This document shows positions 54,362 to 64,000 of a stretch of DNA of 64,000 nucleotides, one piece after another. The position numbers and the translations under genes are program-made. The notes beneath the pieces were generated by a model. That model saw only the letters and a program-made list of their open reading frames with translations. It was not told where the DNA came from and made no database searches. The stretch comes from Marsupella aquatica (Eukaryota > Marchantiophyta): positions 9,920,001 through 9,984,000 of the forward strand of contig OZ316899.1 of NCBI GenBank assembly GCA_973895155.1, in the 5' to 3' direction. The first letter of the stretch is position 1. Every line of letters starts with the position of its first letter.

Positions 54362-57300
54362 ATGGGGGAAGAGGGTGATGACATGGAGACAGACATGGGG
54401 CTTGGAGAGTGGGGTGAAGAGGAAAGATTGGATATGGATGGAGACCCAGATGTAGGGGGCTCACAGAAAAATGCACCTGTGCAAGATGCACAGGGCCCTC
54501 ATCAAGTCCCAGGTAGGTGGGCAGCTAGAGAGAAATCACATAATCCATACCCTAGAAGGAGCCAGAGTTATTGGCAAGGGACGCCTGATAATTATGATGA
54601 TGACTATGATGGAGCAGAAGATGGATGGGATGAATATGAACACCCAGAGCGTGGTAGAGACGGGTACAGAGGGCAATGGAAAGGTGAGGAGGATGATTGG
54701 ACAAGTAAGTGCCTTGTGCTAGTGATTTTGTGATGGTAGTAGAGATTTAGCTCAATATGCACTTATCTGATGTGTAGCTAGGGCAAAGAGTTTATCTTAC
54801 AGGTCCATGAGTGTGGCATGTACCTGTTGGTATGCAGACTCTGATTGGGACAATCACGAAAACAACAAAGGCCATCCACGTTCAGATAGGAGGCAATCAT
54901 TCACAGGCGGGAGAAACGGCCCTAATTCATCAAGACAAAGCAATAGGACAGGTGGTCCAGAACCATCTATGCGCCAAGGGAGAGGTAACTTGGTCATTGC
55001 AGAATTGCTCTGAAGTCCACTGTATATTTGGCAGCAGGATTTATGATTCATACTTACCTAATGGATCCTGTAAATGTGCAGGGACTCCAGGGAGGTTTGG
55101 ACAATGCAATCCAGGCCGTGGGGGGAGATCAGGCCGTGGAGGGACCCCAGGCCGTGGGGGGACACCAGGCCGTGGAGGGACACCTAGTAGCGCTTCAGGG
55201 AGTACCAAGGCAGGAGACAGTAACAAATTTGGTAAAGTAGAAGTGAATTCCGATGGCTGGATAACTCCCACATGTGATGGTAAGAACCGTTGGCATTCTG
55301 ACCTAAGAGGAGAAGTATTGCGTTGGTTAGATTTGAGCATTACAGAGTTTAGGAGTCAGAACAAAGCTGATTGGGCTGCTATCTGCAAGGACATTCTTGA
55401 ACGGTGGGACTATGTTGGTAATGATGGTAAGGGCCCAGTTGAAGATTGCATATCAGATTATGCAATGAGGATTTTGAAACAAGAGAGGCATAGGTTGAAA
55501 AGGATGTGGATAGACAATGGTTCTAACAGGAGAATGCCACCACCCTCATCATTGGAATTGGATCAATGGACACGGTTAATCAAAGGGTTCATGTCAGAGG
55601 CTGGACAGAGCAAAAGTGAATTGATGTCAAATGCTCGAGGCAAAGTGAAACACCTGTCACAGGCTAGGAGAGGAAGTTATGCTCCAGTGAAAGAACAATT
55701 GGTAAGGCAGTGACATGCCTGATAGTAAGCCTCAAACTTATCATCTTGCTACCATTATTACATTTTCATTGACAATCAACACTTGGTTTCATTCATATGT
55801 ATGTTGATGTGGACTGCAGAAGAAATTGACAGGTGAAGAACCATCAGCACAAGAAGTGAGAGAGGAGTTCATGAAACAAAGGAGTGAGGTGACAAGTGTG
55901 ACTTCCAAACAGGTGATTATGTTGTAATTCTGTATGTTCTGTGACTATTTGCCCTTGAGCATCAGAAAGAATTGTAGTAGGAAGTAAGCAACCAGTTCTT
56001 GGGGACAATTATCTGAGATATGTAAGCTGTGTTATGACAGGGAACTGTTACAACTCTCACAGAGATGTGTGAACGGTTGAAGTCATTAGAGTGTGGACTC
56101 CCTCGAGTGGAAAGTAAATTGACTGATCGTTTGGATATTGTGGAGGCATCTGTAGCGAACCTTCTTGCATCAGTGGAATCTAATTTCAAGCTTGTGATTG
56201 AAAAATTGGGTGGTTCCCAACCAAACAATGAGGGCAACATTGTACAAAGTGTGCCCTTGTTAACAAAAAAGGGAATTGGCAAATCTGACACAGGTATGGA
56301 AATGACACCGGCCCATTGTTCATTGTGTCCTATGTTCAAATGTTAGAAGTAAGTTTTCATGAATTGAGTGAATGGTTTTAATGCAGGAAGAGTGGAGGCA
56401 GAGAAGGACCCTGTAATCAGTAAGCAGAATGGCAAAAAGGTTGCTGAGACAGGTAACCTGCTATGATCCAGTACATTACATTTGAAAAGTGCATGGAGTT
56501 TTGTGAAGCTTAAGCCCGGTTGGAGGTAATCTTTTCTGTAAGAACTGGTTGGATCAACTGGGATCTGAAGTGACATCATGATTGATGTATCAGGTGATTC
56601 AAAGAGCAATGAAAAAGATGTGCCCAGTGCCTCAGTGACCATAGCCAAGGAGGTATCAGGTAAGCTGATGCTTTAAATTCCTCTCCTACCATTGTTGAGA
56701 AACAATTCAGTGGTTAATAGATTGAACCTGAATATTGTGGTGTGTTTATTGATCAGCAGAAGCAGACATGGAGGATATGGCAATGGTAAAGAAGGGGAAG
56801 AAGGCTGTTCATAATGGTAAGGAGATAGTGACAACTTTGTGGTTGGTGACATGTACATGGCGCACATGTGATGAGTGATTCACTTATGTTGGACAATGCA
56901 CTGAATTGTAGTTGATGCAGAGTTGACAGACTCTCAACCAAGTGGGAGCAGGGTGAAGCGACGTCAAAACTTGGGAGCAACATTGGATGCAAGTAAGATT
57001 GTAGATGCTTCAATTGAAGCAAGTACAATGTTGGCAGATACTGAGATGATATCGCAGGGAGATCCTGCTATACAATTGGAAGTGTCAAATATGGATGCAG
57101 ATTCTTTGAAGAAGAGTGTATCCAATTCTCGATCACCAGCACAAAACACTCGTGCCAAAGTCATGACTCGCAACCAAGGTATGAATAATGTCATGTATAA
57201 GCCACCCAGGAAAGCCAAGAAAAGCAGCCAGGGTAAGGTGGAGGTGATAGCCACAGCAGAGCCAGTCCATAATCTTCTATCATGGGAGGATGACTCGCAG

Positions 57301-57686
57301 GTATGTGTGGGTACAGGCATTTTGCGACCGGATCATGCTAAATTCCATGGCAAAGTGGTCCCGGATGACCATGTAGTAGTGTTGTTGACTACAGTGATTG
57401 TATCTTATTGTAATTTGCCATTTCCGAATAGAGACGATGATCCACCTCAGGAAATAATTGCACATGCAGTAGGATCTCTTGTGCTCTGGCCATCAGAGTG
57501 TGTTAGTCTGCAGTGACTGAATGCAAGTGTAGATAGAATCATGTGACATGTGTTACATTTTCACAGTGCCTTGGAAAGATCCAAGAAATATCTGTACCAA
57601 TTTTTCCATTTGGTAAAGAGGATGAAGGAGCCGTTGTGTGTGACATTGATATTTCTGAATTCTGTATATATGAAACAAGTGATTGA
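54362..57686 (+). CDS. Gene F, TnpA-like protein (Transposase_24 / DUF8039-type), inner copy, multi-exon
   Basis: Exons can be traced by GT-AG sites at about 54362-54704, 54829-54984, 55081-55701, 55820-55911, 56041-56292, 56386-56450, 56594-56659, 56760-56816, 56912-57516 and 57571-57686. The protein is acidic at first (DDMETDMGLGEWGEEERLD), has an RGG-type box (GRGGTPGRGGTPGRGG), a Transposase_24-like core (NRWHSDLRGEVLRWLDLS, RHRLKRMWIDNGSNRRMP, KSELMSNARGKV), a coiled coil, basic tails, and a DUF8039-like C-terminus (EIIAHAVGSLVLWP) ending ETSD. TnpA proteins bind subterminal repeats. I see no nonsense codon within these exons, but the last junction is unsure. Confidence 0.65.
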
Positions 57687-58364
57687 TGTCAAACTATGGC
57701 TCTATGGTGATTGTCTATGATACTTGAATCTGTTTTGTATCATTTAAGTATTAGTGTGTATGGTATAGACGAATGCTTTGTGACCTTCTTTGTAGTCTAT
57801 GATGTTTGAATCTGTGAATTCATATTAGTGTACATGGTATAGAAGATGGCTTTCTGAAAATTTGTGTGAGGTTCTAATGTTAACATGGTGAATGGTGACC
57901 TTATAGAGTGAGTTCATTCCAAGTACACAATAAAACATGAATGGAATGTGTTATTTGTGCACAAGAGTGAGTTCATTCCAAGTAGTATAGTGGGGTCTTC
58001 ATCACTCATTTCCAGTTGACATGAAAGACTTGTACATACCCCACAAAGTGTCTACTTTAGTCGTTTTATAAACCCACAAAGTATACTTAAAGACTACCCT
58101 CCATAACCTTTTGAGTCGTTCCCAACGACTCACCATTGCAGTCCATAAAAGACTGAAAAAGACTCACCAAACCTACCCACACAAAGACTACAATAGACTG
58201 AAAATCCAGTCTATAAAACGACTTATAAACCAGTTCTATAAAGGACTCAGTTGATTATAGTAACAAAACATATGACTCATAGTCCTATAAAGGACTGGAG
58301 TCCTTCCCAGTCGTTTCCAAGTCCTATACGGTACTGAATAGTTGTTTTATGGGGTCTAAATACC
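57687..58364. repeat. Right subterminal zone of the inner CACTA copy
   Basis: No gene. From about 58020 to 58350 the words AAAGACT, AGTCCTATAAAGGACT, AGTCGTTT and CCAGTC recur ten or more times in both orientations. Similar GACT and AGTCC words lie in the first 150 bases inside the left TIR. Clusters of this kind are TnpA binding sites in En/Spm elements. Confidence 0.7.
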
Positions 58365-58382
58365 CCCCGGTTTCTACTAGTG
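58365..58382 (-). repeat. Right TIR of the inner CACTA copy
   Basis: CCCCGGTTTCTACTAGTG, the exact reverse complement of 40972-40989, followed by the GAA duplication at 58383-58385. Confidence 0.95.
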
Positions 58383-59837
58383 GAAGTAGAGGCAGGACAA
58401 GGGGCTAGTGACGCCTATGCTGCTGAGCAATGGGTAGAGCCTGATTGGTTGGCTGGTGGGGAAGATGTAGAGGTAGTTGAGCCTACCTCTTATCCACAGA
58501 GTCTCGGCAAAGCATGTGGTAAGTTGTACACTTATGAAACAATAAACAATATGTGGCTGCGAGATGGGCATTATGTGACGATGGTCAGGTTGCAAGTTAG
58601 ATTGCAATTGGTATCCACTATTTCACATATAGAAAGGTATTGATGTTAATTACTACTATATGATGTCACATGGATGTGGGATGATGCAAGGGGCATTAGA
58701 CGTCCACTAAAGGGTAGTACAACAGTTCAAGCAAATCCTAAACCTGTCACACCAAGTAGTACCACAGAAAGCAATGTAGGACCTGACAAAACCAAGAAAG
58801 GAGTAGTGGAGATTGGGAGCAACCGTTGGGTGAACAGTGCATCTGCAGGGAAGAACCGTTGGTTGGCTGACTTGAAAGGTGAAATATTGCGATGGCTCGA
58901 TTTGAGTGTGGTGAATTTTGTGCAGCAGCATCCAGCAGATTGGCAACAAGTTGTTGACAATGTAGCAGCAAAATGGAAATATGAGGGCCATCCGGATGGA
59001 GTAGCCATGGAGTGTCTTCAAGCTCATGCAAAAACAATTCTGAAGAACGAGAGGTGGAGATTGCACGTGTTGTTTCAAGAAGGTGGAGAGGACCAGAGAA
59101 TGCCTGCTCCCCCATTGACAGATCCTCTTCAATGGAGCAAGCTAGTCCATCACTTTTTGAGTGAATCCGGCAAGAATAAGAGTTCACAAATGATGTATGC
59201 ACGTGGCAACATTCAGAACCTTAACTTGACAGGAAGGAAAGGGAATGCTCCAATAGTAGAGCAACTGGTAAGAATAATCGTTGGATGGTAAGACCTGGTT
59301 TCTGCAGTGTATTTGAGTTTTTCTTGGACATTGCAAATGATGTCTGAAAATATCATGTATGCAGAAGAAACAAAATGGACAGTCCCCTAAAAAAGAAGAG
59401 GTGAGAGCTAAAGCAAGAAAACAGAAGCAAAACCGTGGCAAGAGTGATCTTACAAACCAAGTGAGTATTCATACCACCTAGTGTCCTTGGAGGTCCACAT
59501 TCCGTAGTTAGCATAGACACTGGGACCATGATATATTATTTTCCAGATAAAATGGATTGATCTATTGTATGTGTTTGCAAGGAGGTGGATCATGTTCTCT
59601 CAGCAATTTGTCAGATCGTCTGAAATGTACGGAGTCTCATGAGAATGATGTGACCATGAAATTGAGTGAAATGGCAAGTGACTTCACTGCTTTAAAGGAA
59701 GACGTTCATAAGCTTATTCGTGTGCAAGAAGACCAATACAAATGTATAATGAATGCAATATGGAATGGAGGTTCTACAGACCTGCCACATTACTCCAGTT
59801 TGATGAATCCAGAGGGTAACATTGAACAGCAAATGGA
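58383..59837 (+). pseudogene. Gene F (TnpA-like), outer copy, 3' part after the inner insertion
   Basis: Continues the frame left at 40971 (EVEAGQGASDAYAAEQWVEP). The Transposase_24-like core is at about 58790-59269: NRWLADLKGEILRWLDLSV, RWRLHVLFQEGGEDQRMP, KNKSSQMMYARGNIQNL. It is followed by a basic exon (QKKQNGQSPKKEEVRAKARK) and a coiled-coil exon ending at 59837 before GTATCA. The exon order equals that of the inner gene. The remaining exons and the right TIR are missing because the next intron holds a different element. Confidence 0.7.
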
Positions 59838-59849
59838 GGTATCAGCCTA

Positions 59850-60200
59850 TTCATTAAAAGTGTATTATTATTTGATTTATGTACATTTGGGCAATGAAAA
59901 GTGTACTTTTGGGCGAGGAAAAGTGTACATTTGGGGATAGAAAAGTGTACAATTGGCCTAAAGAGTGTACATTTGGGCAATAAAAAGTGTATATTTGAAC
60001 ATCAAAATAGGTATATTTGGCTTTAAAAGTGTACATTTGAGTACATTTGGCCTAGAAAGTGTACGTACATTTGAGTGAAAGAAACATACATTTGGCTTAA
60101 AAAGTGTACATTTAAGTGCAGTTGGTCTAGAAAGTGTAACTTTGAGTGCAACAAAGTGTACATTTAATTTGGCCTAAAAAGTGTACATTTTCCTACCAAC
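59850..60200. repeat. AT-rich tandem repeat of GTGTACATTTGG words
   Basis: The word AAAAGTGTACATTTGG or close variants recurs about a dozen times with 20-35 bp spacing. It lies between the broken gene F of the outer CACTA and the 3' end of the DUF7869-type gene, so it may be the subterminal zone of that second element. Confidence 0.75.
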
Positions 60201-60479
60201 TCTTATTATAATCATTTAAAAGAAAGGAATGAATAGAAAAATATTTTTAATTATGCAAAAAAGCAAACATTCATATTCATAACGATCAAAAGTTTAGAAA
60301 ATGAGGAGATAGTATAACTAACACTAAATGACATGGTCTCACATTAAAACTATTAGAATAGTAAATAACTAGTACATAAGTTACTATGTTTGAATGAGTG
60401 TCGACTATTTACATAAAAACTAGGTAAGTAACTATCTAAATTAATTTAATTATTATAGCTTTGCAAGTAACAACTAAGT
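60201..60479. other. AT-rich spacer
   Basis: About 280 bp, very AT-rich, no ORF or repeat of note. It is probably the 3' untranslated end of the DUF7869-type gene. Confidence 0.5.
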
Positions 60480-63400
60480 CTACTTGTCCATCCTTTGGAG
60501 ATAACTTTGGACAGTTTGTAGAACATTTCGAGGAATCTTCAAACCTCTGCCTGCCATGTTTTCTTCTTTCATGCCAGATTTAAAACCATACATTGCAGAA
60601 TTTGCATACTGCCAATGTTGAGCGTTCTCACCAAACCTTGGATCTCGTTCCCATGTCTTAGTGGACATGAAGCAGTTTAGATACCGTGCACTCTCAGTCA
60701 CATCAAGTTTAGAGTGTTTAGGCCTCCACCATTCGACTGGAAATGTTGGAGCATATTGTTGAGGCAGAGGAGGTTTGTTGGAGATGTAGTTGGGACTTCA
60801 TGCTTAGGGTCCACCAAAACCCAAAGCTCTCACCAACCAAAAATGACCTCCATCATTTTTATTCTCCCAGTCATCCTCAGGTCGAAGAAATACAAAGTTC
60901 CATTCACGAATATCCTGTAGGGGAATCCATCGTCCTTGTTCTCTCTCAGCTCGAGATCCAACAAATGGTGCTGCTTGATCTTCCATCTCTTCCAAGACCT
61001 CATTTTGAAGAGCCATCATCTCCACATTCTCCTCATCTTCACTTGGAGGACCACTTTGTTCTGGTTGGTTGACCTTGTAACCAGTGTCGTGGTTAGTCTT
61101 AGGCCAAAATCCATTTTTCAAGGGAAATTGAGTACTTCCCTCCCCTTCTAGTGAGAGCCCATTTGTCAACAACTCCACAATTCTCTCCCAATATTTCACA
61201 AGAGGAAATCTTTCCTTATATGCTATAGATGTCTCATCAGTGCAACTCCTTCTAAAAAAATCAAGGTACTTGTTAAGAAATGGGATAATCTCTTCAGATT
61301 TTTTGTGTATCTCTCCAATGGATTTAGCCTAAGGGCTCTCCACTAGTAAAAGAAGAGAATTTGTTGTCAAATCTGTTGCTCAAATGCACCTTCCTCCAAC
61401 TGGAGCCCAAGCTTGCTTTACATGAGACTCATACTGAAATATTGGTACATTATCTCTCATAGAGAAAAGAAATGATACGGGATTTGAGTGACCTTGAATA
61501 TCTTTAACTTTGAAAGTTTGAAGATATTCTTTGTAAGATGCAACTTCTTGTATCAATCTGGGAACTGGATGAATGCTCTCACATTCCCAAACCTCTGCCA
61601 TAAGAGCAAGGAGAGTTGCAACTTCCTTGTGCTGAACTTGATATGATATCTTCGAAAAGAGTGCCTCAACATCTTTGTGTGTATGACTAACCATTAGAAA
61701 AGACATTTGAACAGTTTCAAATACTCCTCTACTCACAAGCTCACTACAAAATGCCATGACAGTCTGGTTTTTGTTATCCTTTGCTGAGTTATCCATTTGC
61801 AGTGTTAGGTGCCTTGGCAAGGGCTTGAAAGATGGACTGCCTTGTTCCCCATACATGTCCCCTCCTTGATCCTCACCATGTTGGGTGGAGACCGTCTCCA
61901 TCTGACTCTCGGCTGCATCTTCAGAACCAATATACCTATTCATTGGAATACTCTTTGGTTCCAAATATCCCTTAAAAAATGCATCAAAGTCAAGAAGGGC
62001 TTGAAAGAAAGGTCTATGAGGTTCCAAATAAAGGCCATCCAACATGTCACCTGTCTTGTCTCCATTGTACTCTTCAAGGTCTCGAAGACACTTAGCCAAG
62101 GATGTCACTGTGAAATCAGCATCTCCTGGGCAAAGGCCAGTGACACTAAAGTGTGCATAGACTCCTGGATCCCTTCTGTGGGTCAACATCCCTATGAGAG
62201 CAATAGGTAGTGGCATCCCATGACCCGAAAGCGATTTAGGAGTACTGACCATTTTTGGAATCCACGTCTTTGCTTGATCCATCTTGTCGTGAATGCTGCA
62301 AAGATATTCCCCTGGATGTTGCTTAGCCATCACTTGATGAGCATAGTAAACATATCTACGTGACATCTGCTCATGAAGATGTTGCGCTTGTTTTTCTTCA
62401 ATTTGAGCACGCTCTTTTTTCCTTCGTTCTCGCATCAAACTATCTTTGTATTCACAACAAAGAGTACACTTGGCAAATGCACCATCTTTATGGAAACTAA
62501 AGTTTGCGAATGATTTGCTCCAAATCTTGTATAGAGTATTCTTTGTAACTGGAGGAAGCCCCTCTTCCTTCATCTTTGTTCTCACATCTTCCAAAATCTC
62601 CAACTTCTTGTAACATGCTGGAAGACGATACTCAATGGAGTCTGTCCCATGAGCCCCAGCATAAGGTATATGAGGGATGGGCTCTGCATTTCGAGTCAAA
62701 AAATCCTCCAACAGAGCTTGTGCATGCAAGGTATTTGACCGTGTTTTCATGGAGCCCGTGTTTCCATGGAACCCAATTTTGCAACCCTCCACATATCTCC
62801 TTTTGTAATCATAATATTTCGTGTGGCTAAAGCCATTGATGATTGCAAATGCATGTCTACATACGACCATACCCTTGAGAACATGGTGCCCCTTATCATG
62901 AACATCATCTTCTCTGTAGTGGAAGAGGTTGAAAATGTGTGATGTTTTTGACTCGCTAGACATCCCATGAAATTATATCCGGATATCTTCTATGTCTTCT
63001 CTTGGCATAGTCACACAACATTTATGCTTGCAACAATTCTCTCTTTTAATTTCATCAATCGAAGCTTCCGTTGTTTTTGAAACTGCCTTGGTTTCCAACA
63101 ACCTTCTCTTCTTTTCAATCGGATCTACATGAGTACTCTTGTTGAAATTGTATGGCCTTGTGCGCGGCATTCCCCTATCATTTACATTTGGATAGAGATC
63201 ATCCCTATCCACCGTCTCCATCCTCTCTGAACCTTCAACCAAAATGTCTGACAAAAATTTCTCATTTGCAAGTAGTTTTGTTGAATCAATCCGCCATCGA
63301 ACCAAAGTAATTACTCCCCTATGGAAATTGGGAAAGTATTGTGATTCCACCACATCTTTCATAGCAATCCCTACATGGTCCTCACCAAGGATTTCATCGT

Positions 63401-64000
63401 CAACCACCGTTGTTTCTTGAGGCACAGTGATGGTCCCCGTGGCAACCCTATTGGTTCGATCTGAACCAATGTATAGTTCGACCAACTCTGACATCCAATT
63501 TGACCGTTGGAAATAGTCACAATTAGTTTTAGAAATTTCAGCTGAGGGAGACTCCGCAACAAAATTCCGCTCTATGTTGATATCATCACCCGCATCCTTC
63601 TTTGAGAAACTCTTTCTACTTCGGACATCTGCCACATCCCAGAGAACCCATGAGTCTTTTGCCTCGTCAATTGTTTCAGCCCCGCTGTGTTTGTAAGGTA
63701 AAACCCTACTCCCATGAATGACATTAGTGACCCTCACACTGATCCGTGATTCACTAAGTAAAATGTTGTGACATCTTTCCATTGGATTTGTATTGAAAGC
63801 AACTCCAAGGGCTACACAACACCCAAAGATGAACATTTCAACCTCATCCCCTTGCCTCAGAGTGGTCGATGAGTCCTCCTCTACAATTGGATTGTTTTCC
63901 AAATTACTCTCCGGTCGATTTGAACAACTACCTACACTAATGCATTTTTGAGAATTTGTTATCGTTGATAGATATGCGCAAGACAAATCCCAAATAATGC
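60480..64000 (-). pseudogene. DUF7869-type DDE-like transposon protein, one frame with five stop codons, partial at the window edge
   Basis: Read from the window end downward, a single frame stays readable for about 1170 codons, broken only by TAA at 62973-62975, TGA at 61380-61382, TAG at 61329-61331, TAA at 60804-60806 and TGA at 60798-60800. The first part (from 64000) is unrecognised and ends in a Cys-rich patch (CCKHKCC). The middle has GMVVCRHAFAIINGFSHTKY, a zinc-like CTLCCEYK, IHDKMDQAKTW, QMDNSAKDNKN and SHTHKDVEALFSK, the DUF7869 pattern with acidic residues placed as in an RNase-H-like fold. The C-terminal part has FVFLRPEDDWENKN. I infer a DNA transposase; the family's ends are not visible and the N-terminus lies outside the window. 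Confidence 0.65.

Larger units (their letters stand above)
40972..58382 (+). mobile_element. Complete 17.4-kb CACTA transposon with cargo genes, inner copy (family 1)
   Basis: Both 18-bp TIRs are perfect (40972-40989 CACTAGTAGAAACCGGGG; 58365-58382 its reverse complement) and the element is flanked by GAA duplications. It is inserted in an exon of gene F of a copy of its own family. Order: G-rich subterminal repeats, a 4-kb non-coding leader, genes A (Cys-rich), B (EDM2-like PHD), C (BRCT), D (F-box-like), E (transposase), F (TnpA-like), and a right subterminal zone with AGTCC/GGACT words. Cargo genes are open, while the transposase has two TGA codons. At 17.4 kb it is long for a CACTA. Confidence 0.93.
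18968..59850 (+). mobile_element. Large CACTA transposon, outer copy (family 1), multiply interrupted
   Basis: The left end is CACTAGTAGAAACCGGGG (18968-18985), identical to the ends of the inner copy, preceded by TTA as likely target duplication. It carries genes A to F in the same order as the inner copy. Removing the 7.5-kb LTR-type element and the 17.4-kb inner copy leaves about 16 kb, matching the 15.3 kb from the inner copy's left end to the equivalent point. The last part of gene F and the right TIR are not in the window because a DUF7869-type element begins in an intron near 59.84 kb. All genes here except D carry frameshifts or stop codons. Confidence 0.85.

Noticed and set aside
1943-64000. 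An alternative nuclear code (TAG/TAA as Gln, as in some ulvophyte green algae) to explain in-frame TAG codons
   Set aside because: In-frame TGA codons are equally common, intact cargo genes end with TAG as well as TGA, and paralogous copies show CAG or CGT at the stop positions, so mutation is the better reading.
1-64000. tRNA, rRNA or other structured RNA genes
   Set aside because: I saw no cloverleaf with conserved boxes and no rRNA core sequence on either strand.

Overview
This window is transposable-element sequence from end to end. I see no rRNA, tRNA, CRISPR array or ordinary host gene. Plant-type telomere units (TTTAGGG), CACTA transposons with GT-AG introns, Ty3/gypsy and Ty1/copia elements, and an EDM2-like PHD protein point to a streptophyte (a charophyte alga or an early-diverging land plant) with a large repeat-rich genome. 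The species cannot be named from the sequence.

Layout. 1-1942: 3' end of an LTR retrotransposon whose 1.5-kb LTR interrupts a DNA cytosine methyltransferase (DNMT) domain. 1943-3571: the rest of that DNMT followed on the same strand by a Ty3/gypsy reverse transcriptase. 3563-3595: a head-to-head telomere-repeat palindrome at a break. 3596-7201: a second LTR element on the minus strand (gag with CCHC knuckle, then its LTR). 7202-8375: gypsy integrase ending in a PHD finger, probably the other half of the DNMT element, then its polypurine tract and LTR start. About 8700-13717: 3' half of a CACTA element. 13718-17274: a Ty1/copia element on the minus strand, inserted in a minus-strand CACTA transposase remnant (17275-18620).

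18968 to about 59840 is one very large CACTA element (the outer copy). It has been hit by a solo LTR (19036-19367, TSD CGCAG), a 7.5-kb gag-only LTR-type element (28422-35922, TSD GAGTC, two bases after the transposase ATG), a complete 17.4-kb CACTA of its own family (inner copy, 40972-58382, TSD GAA, 18-bp TIRs) and a DUF7869-type element on the minus strand (about 59.85 kb to the window end).

The inner and outer CACTA copies share the same gene order: A, a cysteine-rich protein; B, an EDM2-like PHD-finger protein; C, a tandem-BRCT protein; D, an F-box-like protein; E, a Transposase_21/DUF4218/DUF4216 transposase; F, a TnpA-like protein with Transposase_24 and DUF8039-type regions. A to D are cargo not expected in a CACTA element. 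In the inner copy all four are open, while both transposases carry nonsense or frameshift damage. I infer that the chromatin-reader, BRCT and F-box set may act on host silencing or repair for the element. Together with the DNMT- and PHD-bearing gypsy element, the window holds two element types carrying chromatin-regulator domains.

Decay. Many reading frames are broken mainly by in-frame TAG and TGA codons where Gln (CAG), Arg (CGA) or Trp (TGG) is expected. This fits C-to-T change at methylated CHG and CG sites.
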